A DNA stretch of 61,340 nucleotides, taken from Methanothermobacter sp049720995 (GTDB taxonomy: Archaea > Methanobacteriota > Methanobacteria > Methanobacteriales > Methanothermobacteraceae). Where the stretch lies: contig NZ_JBNASF010000008.1 in NCBI RefSeq assembly GCF_049720995.1, positions 1 through 61,340 of the forward strand, in the 5' to 3' direction. The position numbers and the translations under genes are program-made. Positions 24,631 through 33,473 of the stretch are shown in pieces (within the stretch, counting starts at the first letter, position 1; every line of letters begins with the position of its first letter). The notes beneath the pieces were generated by a model. It saw only the letters and a list, made by a program, of their open reading frames with translations, had not been told where the DNA came from and did no database searches.

Positions 24631-25164
24631 CTAATCCTTGCTCACAAGGTATATGCCGTCCTGGAAAACCCTTGGGTCCCTTCCCTTAATCTTGGTGGCC
24701 TGTTCAAGGTTCGCCATTGTCTGTCCAACGTGTTCCTTGTTGATACCTGTTACTTCAACCTCGTCGCCCTTTACCTGGACCTTTGTATCTCCAACAATCC
24801 TTGCGGTCCTTGGGTGGCGTTCCCCGAGGAAGTTCTCTATTAAAACCTTATCCCCTGCCACCTTCACACTCATTGGAAAGTGGGCGTACACTATCTTCAT
24901 ACGGTAGGTGAATCCCTCGGTGACACCCCTTATCATGTTGTTTATATGGGCTTTAACTGTCCCTATCATTGCCTTGTCCTTTTTCTTTGGGAATTTAACC
25001 TCAAGGACCACCTTCCCTTCTTCAACGGCCATTGATATCTCTGAGTGGTTAAATTTTCGGGAGAGTTCACCCTTCGGACCCTTAACCTTAACTTCACCAT
25101 CGATGGTGACGTTAACATCCTCAGGGATGGGTATTTCTTCCCGGATAATAGCTGCTAGAACCAT
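24631..25164 (-). CDS. rpl6: 50S ribosomal protein L6
   Basis: 177 residues, starting MVLAAIIREEIPIPEDVNV, with the two L6 repeats. It sits near the sarcin-ricin loop. Standard S8-L6-L32e order. Confidence 0.97.
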   Translation of the reverse strand: MVLAAIIREEIPIPEDVNVTIDGEVKVKGPKGELSRKFNHSEISMAVEEGKVVLEVKFPKKKDKAMIGTVKAHINNMIRGVTEGFTYRMKIVYAHFPMSVKVAGDKVLIENFLGERHPRTARIVGDTKVQVKGDEVEVTGINKEHVGQTMANLEQATKIKGRDPRVFQDGIYLVSKD

Positions 25165-25172
25165 GTTATCAC

Positions 25173-25565
25173 CTAGTAGACGTAAGCCAGCAGTCTACCG
25201 CCGATCCCCCTGTCCTTGGCCTCTTTATGGGTCATTATTCCCTCAGGGGTTGATACGATTATTATCCCGAAGTTCTTAGCTGGCAGATATCTTTTCTCAA
25301 ATTTCTCGAATTCGTCCTTCTTAACAGCGTGTCTGGGTTTTATAACCCCACACTGGTTTATGTTTCCCTCGAGTTCAACGATGAATTTTCCGGCCCTGCC
25401 GTCGTCAACGTATTCGAATTCCCCGATGTAGCCTTCCTTCTGCATTGTTCTCAGCACACGCCCTATGAGCTTTGATGCAGGGGTTATCCTGCACTTGACA
25501 TTACCCCTTATCTCATTGTTCCTTATGTTGGTCAGGGCGTTTGCGAGAGGATCCATAAGAGTCAC
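25173..25565 (-). CDS. rps8: 30S ribosomal protein S8
   Basis: 130 residues. The start is GTG at 25565 (then TLMDPLANALTNI), six bases after GAGGTG; an ATG three codons upstream would overlap that site. The C-terminal STPEGIMTHKEAKDRGIGGRL motif is diagnostic. Confidence 0.96.
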   Translation of the reverse strand: MTLMDPLANALTNIRNNEIRGNVKCRITPASKLIGRVLRTMQKEGYIGEFEYVDDGRAGKFIVELEGNINQCGVIKPRHAVKKDEFEKFEKRYLPAKNFGIIIVSTPEGIMTHKEAKDRGIGGRLLAYVY

Positions 25566-25579
25566 AGTAAACACCTCTT

Positions 25580-25723
25580 TCAGTTGTACTTTTTAAACCC
25601 GATTTTAGGTGCGAGTTCCCTGAAGCACTGCCTGCAGAGCATTAATCCATATCTTCTGACCAGGGCAGAGTGATCCCCGCATCTTGAGCATTTTCTTGAT
25701 GCCTTTCCATATTTTCTTGGCAA
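25580..25723 (-). CDS. rps14: 30S ribosomal protein S14 (zinc form)
   Basis: 47 residues beginning PRKYGKASRKCSRCG after a TTG start. The Cys pairs CSRC and CRQC form a zinc ribbon, and it ends GFKKYN. The TTG follows AGGTG, six bases away, and that site overlaps the rpl5 stop. A GTG three codons upstream would overlap the site. It fills the L5-S8 gap in the expected order. Confidence 0.95.
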   Translation of the reverse strand: MPRKYGKASRKCSRCGDHSALVRRYGLMLCRQCFRELAPKIGFKKYN

Positions 25724-25734
25724 AACAATCACCT

Positions 25735-26241
25735 TCAGACTATTTTAACCTGGAATTCTTCCTTCATAAAGTCGATTGCCTCTTCACGGCTGACCCTGTG
25801 CTTTTCAGGAACCTTTTTGCGCTGTATCCTTCGTCTGCTTATCCTGTGACCTGGCTTCTCAAAGGTTACAGAAAGGTTCATACCGAATATCCCTATCTCA
25901 GGGTCGTACTTCATTCCAGGTATGTCGATGTGTTCCTCTATACCCATTGAAACATTACCGTATTCATCGAACTGGCTGGCCTTCAACCTGTTCCCTATTC
26001 CCTCAAGGAACATTCTGAGCACCTTTTCGGCCCTTTCACCGCGGAGGGTGACCTTGCATGCGATGGGCTGCTTCTTCCTTATACCAAACTCAGGGTTTGT
26101 GACCTTTGAGTGGGTCCTCACAGGCTTCTGGCCTGTCATCTCCTCAAGAAGCCTTTCAGCCCTTGCAAGCCTTTCACCCCCTTCGCCAACACCTATGTTA
26201 AGGGTGACCTTGAATATCTTTACTTCCTCCATGGGGTTCAT
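25735..26241 (-). CDS. rpl5: 50S ribosomal protein L5
   Basis: 168 residues. It starts MNPMEEVKIFKVTLNIGVGEG behind GGAGGT with six-base spacing. It carries 5S rRNA-binding segments typical of archaeal L5/L11e (THSKVTNPEFGIRKKQPIAC). Confidence 0.97.
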   Translation of the reverse strand: MNPMEEVKIFKVTLNIGVGEGGERLARAERLLEEMTGQKPVRTHSKVTNPEFGIRKKQPIACKVTLRGERAEKVLRMFLEGIGNRLKASQFDEYGNVSMGIEEHIDIPGMKYDPEIGIFGMNLSVTFEKPGHRISRRRIQRKKVPEKHRVSREEAIDFMKEEFQVKIV

Positions 26242-26970
26242 CTATTTACCTCCTGGAAGTGAGATCACTGACTCGTCCTTTCCAATGACAAACACGTAAT
26301 CCTTGAGTGTGAGGAATGTCTTCCCTGTTTCGGTCTCAATGACCGCTGTGTTTGGCATTGAGGACCTGGTTATGTTTATCTTCTTGATTCTTCCAATTTC
26401 ACCTGTGTGGCGACCCCCTGTCACAAGACCAAGGCTGTCCTTCTCAAAGGGTATCCTCTCAAGGATTTCCTGTTCGGGCACTGATAACTTCACAACATCC
26501 CCCACACGGAACTCGTCCTCTGAGAGGTGGTTGCGACCGTCGTGGAGGTTGAGCTGGGTTTTCCCTCCCCTGATGGTTGTTTTGTTAACTATCTTGCAGA
26601 GCTTGAAGCCCGCGTTCTCCTCACCAATGGGGTGTAGGACCAGCCTTCCCCTTTCATCAGGAAGAACCCTGTAGACCTCCCCTGTGCTGGGTATGCTCAC
26701 AACGTCCATGAACCCAACAGGGAATTTGTAGTTCTTCCTTGGCCTTCCGTCCACCAGGACCTCGCCGCTGTTTATGATTTTCCTGGCTTCCCTTGCATTG
26801 TCTGCAACCCCGAGGATGTCCCTCACAATGATCATCAGCGGCAGTGATGCCTCAATTGCATGGGGACCTGGGGATGGCTTTACGGTCCACTTGTATTCCT
26901 TGGGATGAATGGGCCAGTGACTTGGTGATCTGAAACGTTTAAGGTGCTTTCTTGATGCCATTATCGCCAT
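26242..26970 (-). CDS. rps4e: 30S ribosomal protein S4e
   Basis: 242 residues with the ASRKHLKRFRSPSHWPI start, an S4-type RNA-binding domain (NAREARKIINSGEVLVDGR) and a KOW-like C-terminal part. Two in-frame ATGs are possible; the first follows AAGGGAT. It is archaeal/eukaryotic specific and lies between L24 and L5 as usual. Confidence 0.96.
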   Translation of the reverse strand: MAIMASRKHLKRFRSPSHWPIHPKEYKWTVKPSPGPHAIEASLPLMIIVRDILGVADNAREARKIINSGEVLVDGRPRKNYKFPVGFMDVVSIPSTGEVYRVLPDERGRLVLHPIGEENAGFKLCKIVNKTTIRGGKTQLNLHDGRNHLSEDEFRVGDVVKLSVPEQEILERIPFEKDSLGLVTGGRHTGEIGRIKKINITRSSMPNTAVIETETGKTFLTLKDYVFVIGKDESVISLPGGK

Positions 26971-26972
26971 GT

Positions 26973-27326
26973 TTATCCCTTCCGTTCTAATATTTTCATT
27001 CTCTTCTCATCGTCAAGGTTGAGGTCAATTATTCTGATGTTTGAGGGGTGTATCGGGAAGTAAACTGAGGTCCCGTCCACCTTCTGTATTGTGGCACCCT
27101 CAACGTAGACCCTGTACCTCTTGAGGTCCACCTTCTCAACCTTACCCTCGTGTCCCTTGAAGTCACCGCGGAGAACCTCAACCTTATCTCCCTTTCTCAC
27201 TGGCAGGGACCTTCTACAGTATTCCTCCCTGAGTTCCCTGCTCAGGGGTGCGCTCATCATTTTGCGACGAACGTGTAATGGTGCTTCATAAATGTATTTC
27301 CTCTGCTTTCTGGGTTGTTTTGACAT
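26973..27326 (-). CDS. rpl24: 50S ribosomal protein L24
   Basis: 117 residues, with a KOW motif (KGDKVEVLRGDFKGHEGKVE) and the archaeal N-terminus MSKQPRKQRKYIYEAPLHV. Confidence 0.97.
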   Translation of the reverse strand: MSKQPRKQRKYIYEAPLHVRRKMMSAPLSRELREEYCRRSLPVRKGDKVEVLRGDFKGHEGKVEKVDLKRYRVYVEGATIQKVDGTSVYFPIHPSNIRIIDLNLDDEKRMKILERKG

Positions 27327-27335
27327 TCTATCACC

Positions 27336-27734
27336 CTATACTATTATGCTGGCTGCACTTCCCACGCTGGGCCACCTGTCAGCTGCTTCCTTTGCAACAG
27401 GACCCCTTATCTCTGAACCCTTGAGGACTCCCTCGGGGCTCACTATAACTGCAGCGTTATCCTCGAATTTCACCCTCAATCCGTCAGGTCTTCTGTATTC
27501 CTTTTTCTGTCTCACAACAACAGCGTTGAGGACTTCCCTTCTCATGTCCACTGTTCCCTTTTTAACAGAGACCACCACCATGTCACCAACACCGGCTGCT
27601 GCGAGCCTCCTGCGAACACCCTTGTATCCTCTGACAGAAATTATCTCAACTTCCCTTGCGCCTGTGTTGTCAACACACTGGAGCCTGGCCCCTACAGGTA
27701 AAGCCCTTGTAACCTTGGATGCTATTGCCTTCAT
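27336..27734 (-). CDS. rpl14: 50S ribosomal protein L14
   Basis: 132 residues. Diagnostic stretches are LQCVDNTGAREVEIISVRG and GVGDMVVVSVKKG. It overlaps nothing and starts one base from the rps17 stop. Confidence 0.97.
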   Translation of the reverse strand: MKAIASKVTRALPVGARLQCVDNTGAREVEIISVRGYKGVRRRLAAAGVGDMVVVSVKKGTVDMRREVLNAVVVRQKKEYRRPDGLRVKFEDNAAVIVSPEGVLKGSEIRGPVAKEAADRWPSVGSAASIIV

Positions 27735-27735
27735 C

Positions 27736-28056
27736 TTACTCTTCCCCCTTCACCTCGACCACTACAAAGTTCTTAGTCTTGCTGAGGGGTCTGCATTCAG
27801 CAATTTTCACTGTGTCCCCTACCCTGACCTCTATGCAGTCAGGTTTATGAGCCTTTATCTTGGATTTTCTCTTTTCGTATCTCTCATATTTGCGTATAAA
27901 TTTGTAGAAACTCCTTTCAACGGTTACTGTCCTTTCTGCCTTGTCACTGACGACAGTTCCTTCCAGTATCTGACCCCTCAATGGGAGGTCCCCGTGGAAA
28001 GGACAGTTAGGATCACTACATTTAGATTTAGGTTCTGGAACATCAATGCCGACCAT
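27736..28056 (-). CDS. rps17: 30S ribosomal protein S17
   Basis: 106 residues, archaeal S11-type, with the CPFHGDLPLRGQ start region carrying a small Cys/His set, then GTVVSDKAERTVTVERSFY. Start ATG at 28056. Confidence 0.95.
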   Translation of the reverse strand: MVGIDVPEPKSKCSDPNCPFHGDLPLRGQILEGTVVSDKAERTVTVERSFYKFIRKYERYEKRKSKIKAHKPDCIEVRVGDTVKIAECRPLSKTKNFVVVEVKGEE

Positions 28057-28066
28057 TCTATCACCA

Positions 28067-28348
28067 CTATGGTTTTCTAAATTTCTTCTTTATTCTCTCC
28101 TCAGGACGAGCTACCAGAGCTCCACCATCAATCTCAACCACTTCACCCTCTGGTGTTCTGAAATGGAAGACGGCTGTTCCCTTTGGAACCGTTATCTCTC
28201 TGCCATCCTCCAGTTCAATTTTAAGGGTGTTCCTGGTTTCATCCACGACTCTTCCCGATATTCCCTGAAGGTCCCTGTGAACACTCCTGGCTATTCTCAC
28301 AGAAAGGCCAATAAGTTCATGTCTGAAAATGTTACGGGGGGTTATCAA
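28067..28348 (-). CDS. rnp1: Ribonuclease P protein component 1 (Rpp29/POP4)
   Basis: 93-residue Sm-like barrel protein that supports the RNase P RNA in tRNA 5' processing. The ITPRNIFRHELIGL start and SGRVVDETRNTLKIE core match archaeal Rnp1. It is conserved between aIF1 and S17 in euryarchaea, tying tRNA maturation to ribosome synthesis. Confidence 0.94.
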   Translation of the reverse strand: MITPRNIFRHELIGLSVRIARSVHRDLQGISGRVVDETRNTLKIELEDGREITVPKGTAVFHFRTPEGEVVEIDGGALVARPEERIKKKFRKP

Positions 28349-28357
28349 TGTAAACCC

Positions 28358-28663
28358 CTACCTTATCTCTATCGTATCTGATGAAAAGCCCATATCCGCT
28401 AGAACTTCCTTGACCTTCTTCTTATGGTCCCCCTGAAGTTCTATCTGACCCTTCTTGGCAGTACCTCCACAGGCACATCTTGCCTTGAGTATCTTTGTGA
28501 GCTCCTTTATGTCTATATCGTGTTCATCGATGCCCTCTATGATGGTCATCACTTTACCGAATCTTCGCCTCACTGTGTATACCTTCAATGTCTGAACTTC
28601 GCGTGCTATTTCCTCACAGACGCAAAGTTCCTCCGGAAGACCGCAAACATCGCAGATTTTCAT
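28358..28663 (-). CDS. Translation initiation factor aIF1 (SUI1)
   Basis: 101 residues. An N-terminal zinc-like knuckle CDVCGLPEELCVC precedes the SUI1 domain (RRRFGKVMTIIEGID, then CACGGTAKKGQIELQGDHK). It controls start-codon selection fidelity on the small subunit. Located between L29 and Rnp1 as in other euryarchaea. Confidence 0.95.
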   Translation of the reverse strand: MKICDVCGLPEELCVCEEIAREVQTLKVYTVRRRFGKVMTIIEGIDEHDIDIKELTKILKARCACGGTAKKGQIELQGDHKKKVKEVLADMGFSSDTIEIR

Positions 28664-28675
28664 TTATTTCTCCTT

Positions 28676-28870
28676 CTATTTTTCATTCATGATGGTGAGA
28701 ACACGGGCTATTGTTCTTCGAATTTCCCTCATCTTGCCGGGGTTTTCATGGATCCCGGCAGCAGCGCTCTTGGAAATGTATCTGGCGTATTCTGCCTTGA
28801 GTTCATCCAGCTTCTTCTGGAGTTCCTCCCTATCCATTTCCCTTATCTCTTCGCTCCTAAGTATCGCCAT
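28676..28870 (-). CDS. rpl29: 50S ribosomal protein L29
   Basis: 64 residues, a two-helix protein at the tunnel exit: MAILRSEEIREMDREELQKK, ending RRTIARVLTIMNEK. AGGGAT precedes the start. Confidence 0.96.
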   Translation of the reverse strand: MAILRSEEIREMDREELQKKLDELKAEYARYISKSAAAGIHENPGKMREIRRTIARVLTIMNEK

Positions 28871-28908
28871 TTCAATCCCTTTCTATTATTCACTGATATG
28901 AATCTGTC

Positions 28909-28920
28909 CATATATATTAC
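28909..28920 (-). promoter_or_regulatory. TATA-like sequence between rps3 and rpl29
   Basis: GTAATATATATG on the minus strand overlaps the rps3 stop and would place a start near 28889, about 20 bases before rpl29. The 46-base spacer is longer than its neighbours, so an internal promoter is plausible. Confidence 0.35.
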
Positions 28921-29717
28921 TTTTCAGATTCTTCACCATCTGTGTCCTCTTTCTCTGTCTCTTCCGCTGATTCAAGGTCTTCCTCAAGATCCTCAAGATC
29001 CTCTATTTCCTCGAGATCCTCAAGATCCTCAAGATCCTCAAGATCCTCAAGATCCTCAAGATCCTCAAGATCCTCAACGGCTTCAACCTGTTCTTCAGAT
29101 TCCTCTGAGGGAGTTTCAGTTACTTTAGGAGCCTCTATTTCAACCTTGTCTGGAAGTACAACCTCAGGAGGCATTATACGGACGTATACGCCCAGGACAC
29201 CTGGTTTGAGCTGTACTGTTGCGAATCCTTCCTTAACATGTTTGGTTGATGGTTCGCCACACTTCTTTATGTACCCATCTGTGAATTTGGCTGTGGCTGA
29301 ACGTGCACCCCTTATCTTACCTGAGATGGTAACCTCAACACCCTGGGCACCTGCAGCCATGATCCTCCTCATTGTGGTGTATGCAACCCTTCTGAAGTGC
29401 ATTCCCCTCTGAAGCATGGCAGCTATCTTGTGGGCCATTATGCGGGGATTAAGTTCAGGCACATCAACCTCCTTGACCTCAACCTGGGGGTTTTCAAGGT
29501 TGAACTTGCTTTTGAGTTTCTGGGTTATGGCCCTGACTGTCTTACCGCCACGTCCAATTACCATACCTGGCCTTTCTGCGTAGACGACAACCATTGTACC
29601 CATGGGGGTGACCTGAACGTCCATGCCACCGTAGCCTGCCCTTTCAAGTTCCTTTTCAAGGTATTCATCTATCCTTGTCCTTCTGAGCCCTTCAACGACA
29701 AAATCTTTCTCTATCAA
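28917..29717 (-). CDS. rps3: 30S ribosomal protein S3 with a long acidic repeat tail
   Basis: 266 residues. The KH domain (MTPMGTMVVVYAERPGMVIGRGG with GxxG loop) and C-terminal S3 domain (VEVTISGKIRGARSATAKF) are normal and end near residue 205. The remaining 60 or so residues are an acidic tail of Leu-Glu-Asp tripeptides, then EEIEDLEDLEEDLES and a Glu-rich end. Archaeal S3 tails vary, but this one is encoded by a 9-base tandem repeat that can change length by slippage. The tail is predicted to be helical or disordered and solvent exposed near the mRNA entry. Confidence 0.97.
   Translation of the reverse strand: MIEKDFVVEGLRRTRIDEYLEKELERAGYGGMDVQVTPMGTMVVVYAERPGMVIGRGGKTVRAITQKLKSKFNLENPQVEVKEVDVPELNPRIMAHKIAAMLQRGMHFRRVAYTTMRRIMAAGAQGVEVTISGKIRGARSATAKFTDGYIKKCGEPSTKHVKEGFATVQLKPGVLGVYVRIMPPEVVLPDKVEIEAPKVTETPSEESEEQVEAVEDLEDLEDLEDLEDLEDLEDLEEIEDLEDLEEDLESAEETEKEDTDGEESEK
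28981..29077 (-). repeat. 9-bp tandem repeat coding Leu-Glu-Asp in rps3
   Basis: The plus-strand unit GATCCTCAA repeats seven times without a break from about 29014 to 29077, with two more near-copies at 28981-29001 split off by CTCTATTTCCTCGA. Near-perfect nucleotide identity between units points to recent expansion. Confidence 0.9.
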
Positions 29718-29720
29718 AAT

Positions 29721-30182
29721 CTATGCCTCCCCCAGAACTATCTGAACGTGTGTTGTTGGTGTGTTGAATGGTGTAGCCCTTCCAAAGGCCCTTGGAATCC
29801 AGCCCCTTATAACTGGCCCACGGTGGCTGGATATGTGGACTATTCTGAGTTTCTCGGTGTCGAGTCCCTTGTACTCGGCATTGGCCTCGGCATTTTCAAG
29901 GACCTTCAGTATCTGGCCTGCTGCCTTAACAGGGTACCGGCCACTGGCCCATCCGCTGAGGCCCCTCCTGTGGCCGACCTTCCGGTTGTATCTTCTGAAT
30001 GCCACCGGCCTCTCCATCCTGATAACCTCTTCAAGGTATCTTTTGGCTTTCTCGAGTTCCATTCCCCGGATCTCCCTGCATATCTCCACAGCGTGCTTTG
30101 GTGAAATCTTGAGGTGAGTCGCTGAAGCCCTGGCTGTTCTTGACCTGTCTTCCTCTTTATAAGCGTATTTAACCTTAGCCAT
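29721..30182 (-). CDS. rpl22: 50S ribosomal protein L22
   Basis: 153 residues, archaeal L17 type: ASATHLKISPKHAVEICREI, and the tunnel-lining C-terminal hairpin (HISSHRGPVIRGWIPRAFGR). Confidence 0.97.
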   Translation of the reverse strand: MAKVKYAYKEEDRSRTARASATHLKISPKHAVEICREIRGMELEKAKRYLEEVIRMERPVAFRRYNRKVGHRRGLSGWASGRYPVKAAGQILKVLENAEANAEYKGLDTEKLRIVHISSHRGPVIRGWIPRAFGRATPFNTPTTHVQIVLGEA

Positions 30183-30194
30183 TTTCCAGTCTCC

Positions 30195-30605
30195 TTATTT
30201 AAGAGGCACGAACATTGAGGATCTTGTAGCTCCCATACCGGGATCTCCGTGCTCAACCTTCTTCCTTGTAGGTGCAAATTCACCGAAGTAGCAGCCGATC
30301 ATTTCTGGCTGTATTGTGACCTCCACAAATTCGTTTCCGTTGTGGATGCCAAAGGTCATCCCCACCATCTCAGGCAGCACTATCATGTCCCTGCAGTGTG
30401 TCCTGATGACCGGTGGTCTTCCCTCAGTCTTTCCCTCTTTTTTTATCTTCCTTATCTTCTCAAGTACCTTCTTCTGCCTTGGTAGGAATCCCCTCTTGAG
30501 GGATCTTCTCTGCCTTGATGGGAACAACTTGATTACATCGTCAAGTGGCATCTCCTGCAGTTCTTCCAAGGTGTAGCCGCGATACTTAAATTCTTTACGT
30601 GCCAA
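30195..30605 (-). CDS. rps19: 30S ribosomal protein S19
   Basis: 136 residues, archaeal S15 type. The core IRTHCRDMIVLPEMVGMTFG and the VTIQPEMIGCYFGEF C-terminal part are diagnostic. Confidence 0.97.
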   Translation of the reverse strand: MARKEFKYRGYTLEELQEMPLDDVIKLFPSRQRRSLKRGFLPRQKKVLEKIRKIKKEGKTEGRPPVIRTHCRDMIVLPEMVGMTFGIHNGNEFVEVTIQPEMIGCYFGEFAPTRKKVEHGDPGMGATRSSMFVPLK

Positions 30606-30622
30606 TAGGTCACCTCCTTCTT

Positions 30623-31348
30623 TTATCTCCTTTTCCCTGTTCTTCTGGCAGCTATTGAACCAACCTTCCTTCCTGGAGGAGCATGCCTTGAGACAGTTGT
30701 TGGCCTGCCTGGGTGCTGTCTGTTTCCACCACCGTGTGGGTGGTCAACTGCGTTCATTGCAACACCCCTGACTGTAACTGACTTCTTACCCTTGGCCCTG
30801 AGGGCATGGTACTTCTTACCTGCCTTGAGGAATGGTTTCTCCCTTCTTCCTCCTCCAGCAACGACACCGACGGTTGCACGGCACTGTGGGTTGAGTGCCT
30901 TGAGTTCACCTGATGGGAGTTCAATAACCGCCTTGTCAGCATCATGGGTTATTAGAGAAGCATAGGTACCGGAGGACCTCACCAGTTTCCCTCCGTCTCC
31001 GGGTCTGTTTTCAATGTTGTATATGGGTGTCCCCTCTGGAATCTCACTGAGTGGGAGTGAGTTTCCAGGTTTGACCTTTGCCTTTGCCCCGCACTCAACC
31101 TCCTCATCAAGCATTAGAGCCTCTGGTGCGAGGATGAGGTTTTTCTCACCGTTTTCAAATTTCACAAGGGCCACAGGGGCTGTCCTTCCAGGGTCGTGCA
31201 TTATGTCAACGACCTTTCCCCTTAGACATCCTTCACTTTCAAGGGAGTCGTATGCACGGTATTTTATTTTGCCCCTGAAGCGGTGGGATGCACTTCTGTA
31301 AGTGGGAGTTCCCCTTCCTCTCCTCTGTGATATTAACCTTTTTCCCAT
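30623..31348 (-). CDS. rpl2: 50S ribosomal protein L2
   Basis: 241 residues starting MGKRLISQRRGRGTPTYRS. The conserved AMNAVDHPHGGGNRQHPGRP near the end holds the His essential for peptidyl transfer centre assembly. Confidence 0.98.
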   Translation of the reverse strand: MGKRLISQRRGRGTPTYRSASHRFRGKIKYRAYDSLESEGCLRGKVVDIMHDPGRTAPVALVKFENGEKNLILAPEALMLDEEVECGAKAKVKPGNSLPLSEIPEGTPIYNIENRPGDGGKLVRSSGTYASLITHDADKAVIELPSGELKALNPQCRATVGVVAGGGRREKPFLKAGKKYHALRAKGKKSVTVRGVAMNAVDHPHGGGNRQHPGRPTTVSRHAPPGRKVGSIAARRTGKRR

Positions 31349-31370
31349 CTGAACATCCTCCTCATCATTA

Positions 31371-31631
31371 TTAGAATACTCCCAGTTTAACAGCTATATC
31401 CTCTGCGCTGTGTTCCTTTGCCAGTTTTATGTAGGCAATCTTCTGGCCCCTTGGGGTTACCTGTGTGTTAACCCTCTCAACCTTAACTGCAAAGAGTTCC
31501 TCGAACGCCCTTCTGACATCCTTTTTTGTGCTTTTTCTCATAACCACAAATGCCAGCTCGTTGTTCTGGTCTATAAGGTTCATGCTCTTTTCTGTGACAT
31601 GTGGTTTCATGATAACAGCATATGGATCCAT
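31371..31631 (-). CDS. rpl23: 50S ribosomal protein L23
   Basis: 86 residues, tunnel-exit protein: YAVIMKPHVTEKSMNLID and TKKDVRRAFEELFAVKVE. Docking site for SRP. Confidence 0.97.
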   Translation of the reverse strand: MDPYAVIMKPHVTEKSMNLIDQNNELAFVVMRKSTKKDVRRAFEELFAVKVERVNTQVTPRGQKIAYIKLAKEHSAEDIAVKLGVF

Positions 31632-31653
31632 AATTACACCGTCACCTTAATTT

Positions 31654-32418
31654 TTACTGAAAGAGTCCCTCAAGTTTTTCTATTGCTGATCTTGTAAAGA
31701 CGGTCAGTCTTCCAGGGTGGGTTCCTGGTGCGAGGAGTTCAGCGTTGAGGTTTTCGACTGTGACAACGTCCACACCAGGGTGGTTTCTTGCACCCAGTGC
31801 GATGCCTTTATCTTCGCCCACAACTATGAGTGGACCTCTGGGTGTCCTGTACTTCCTTCCCCTCATCTTTCCCTTTCCAGCTCTTATCTTTTTACCTTCC
31901 TTCGCCCTCACGATGTCGTCCATGATTCCAAGTTTCCTGAAGACTTCCCTTGTGTCTGCTGTCCTTTTGATTCTGGAGAGTTCATCGTCAACCACCAGGG
32001 GCACCTGGGGCACATTCTCTATCCGGTGACCCCTTGCCTCCACAAGGTCCCTCCTGGCTGTTGCTGCAACCGCGGACCTTATTGCGAGTCTCCTTTCCTT
32101 TCTGTTTATCCTCTCATGGTAGTTCTTCTGTGGCCTTGGTGGGTGGGCCCTTCTACCGCCAACTGCCTGGGGGACAAAGGCCGCCCTTGAACCATTTTTT
32201 ATACGTGGAACCATTGCAACGCCGCGACCGGCACCATAGGACTTGGCAGAGGTCCTTTTACCAGCCATCGGGTCGGGACCCCATGGCTGTACCCTCGCGG
32301 TCTGTGCTGATAGAACGGCCCTTTTTATCACGTCGGGCCTGAACTCCTCATTGAAAATTTCAGGAAGTTCCATTTCATCTATGGCTTCACCTTCTAGGGA
32401 ATAAACCTTGATCTTCAT
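31654..32418 (-). CDS. rpl4: 50S ribosomal protein L4
   Basis: 254 residues, archaeal form with the extended loop KTSAKSYGAGRGVAMVPRI that reaches the exit tunnel, and GKMRGRKYRTPRGPLIVVGE. Confidence 0.97.
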   Translation of the reverse strand: MKIKVYSLEGEAIDEMELPEIFNEEFRPDVIKRAVLSAQTARVQPWGPDPMAGKRTSAKSYGAGRGVAMVPRIKNGSRAAFVPQAVGGRRAHPPRPQKNYHERINRKERRLAIRSAVAATARRDLVEARGHRIENVPQVPLVVDDELSRIKRTADTREVFRKLGIMDDIVRAKEGKKIRAGKGKMRGRKYRTPRGPLIVVGEDKGIALGARNHPGVDVVTVENLNAELLAPGTHPGRLTVFTRSAIEKLEGLFQ

Positions 32419-32430
32419 TTTGAACCACTC

Positions 32431-33444
32431 TTATACTCCTTGTTTTGATGCTGTGCTGATGTAGTTTATCTGGGGTGCCTCTTCCTGCTTACCTGCAGCC
32501 CTTATGGCCTTCCTGAGCACCACAAGCCTCTTTGTTGGGCCTGGAACTGACCCCTTAACCATTACATAATCGTTTCTGACAAGACCATACCTTACAAAGC
32601 CGCCGCTGGGGTTTACCTGGTCAGCCTCACTGGCGTCACCGATCTTGAGTATCTGCTTGTTGTACTCGGTCCTCCTGTGGTAACCCATCTGCCCGGCCTG
32701 TGGAACTGTCCACATGGTCCTTGATGGTGTCCATGGACCCAGTGACCCTATGTGTCTTCCCTTACTGCTCCTTGCAGCCTTACCGTACTGTATCCTTATA
32801 CCCCATCTCTTAACAGGGCCCTGGAATCCCTTACCCTTGGTCACGGCTATGGCATCAACGAAGGTTCCCTCGGAGAATATCTCTGATGCCCTCACATCCT
32901 TGCCGAGGATTTCCAGTGCGTATTCGAATTTCTCCTCAGGGGTCTTACCTCCAAGACCGCACTCAAAGACCTCAGGTTTCTTTTTGGGTACGCTTGCAAG
33001 TCTGGGGTTTGTGTGTACAATAACCCGGACATCTGCAACGTATTCCATATTTGACCTTATCCTTTCGATTGCAGCCTCCTGGTCATAGTCCTCTGCAGGT
33101 GGAGTGAGCTTCCTTCTGAGGTCCTCCTTTGTCTCGGTGGCCAGGACCTCTCCAAGGGTCTTAAGGCCCCTGCTTGTCCTTTCATAGGCCCTCACAGCCA
33201 TCACTGTTAGGGGTGGGACCTCAAGTATTGTGACTGGAGTTGAAACCTCCATTCCCTCTGTAGGGGAATTTTTCCGGTTATCAACCATCATTACGTGGGT
33301 CATCCCTGCCTTGTAGCCTGCCAGGGCAAGCAGTCCCGGTTCATCCACCTGGGGCCATGATTTGACCCTGGGGGTTTCCCTTGCCGCCCTTTTTCTTGGA
33401 CTGAATGCAACTGATCCTTTTCTTGGTTGATGATGTCTAGCCAT
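32431..33444 (-). CDS. rpl3: 50S ribosomal protein L3
   Basis: 337 residues with the KRAARETPRVKSWP start and the KRWGIRIQYGKAARSSKGRH region that reaches the peptidyl transferase centre. First ribosomal gene after the SPOUT methyltransferase, 29 bases away. Confidence 0.97.
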   Translation of the reverse strand: MARHHQPRKGSVAFSPRKRAARETPRVKSWPQVDEPGLLALAGYKAGMTHVMMVDNRKNSPTEGMEVSTPVTILEVPPLTVMAVRAYERTSRGLKTLGEVLATETKEDLRRKLTPPAEDYDQEAAIERIRSNMEYVADVRVIVHTNPRLASVPKKKPEVFECGLGGKTPEEKFEYALEILGKDVRASEIFSEGTFVDAIAVTKGKGFQGPVKRWGIRIQYGKAARSSKGRHIGSLGPWTPSRTMWTVPQAGQMGYHRRTEYNKQILKIGDASEADQVNPSGGFVRYGLVRNDYVMVKGSVPGPTKRLVVLRKAIRAAGKQEEAPQINYISTASKQGV

Positions 33445-33473
33445 TTAAGTTTACCTCCTTACATCATTCATAT

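Noticed and set aside
28981..29080. Tandem repeat as a CRISPR array
   Set aside because: The units are 9 bases with no spacers and lie inside rps3.
28942..29412. Plus-strand Ser/Arg-rich open frame opposite rps3
   Set aside because: It is the antisense shadow of the acidic repeat in rps3; low complexity, no ribosome binding site.
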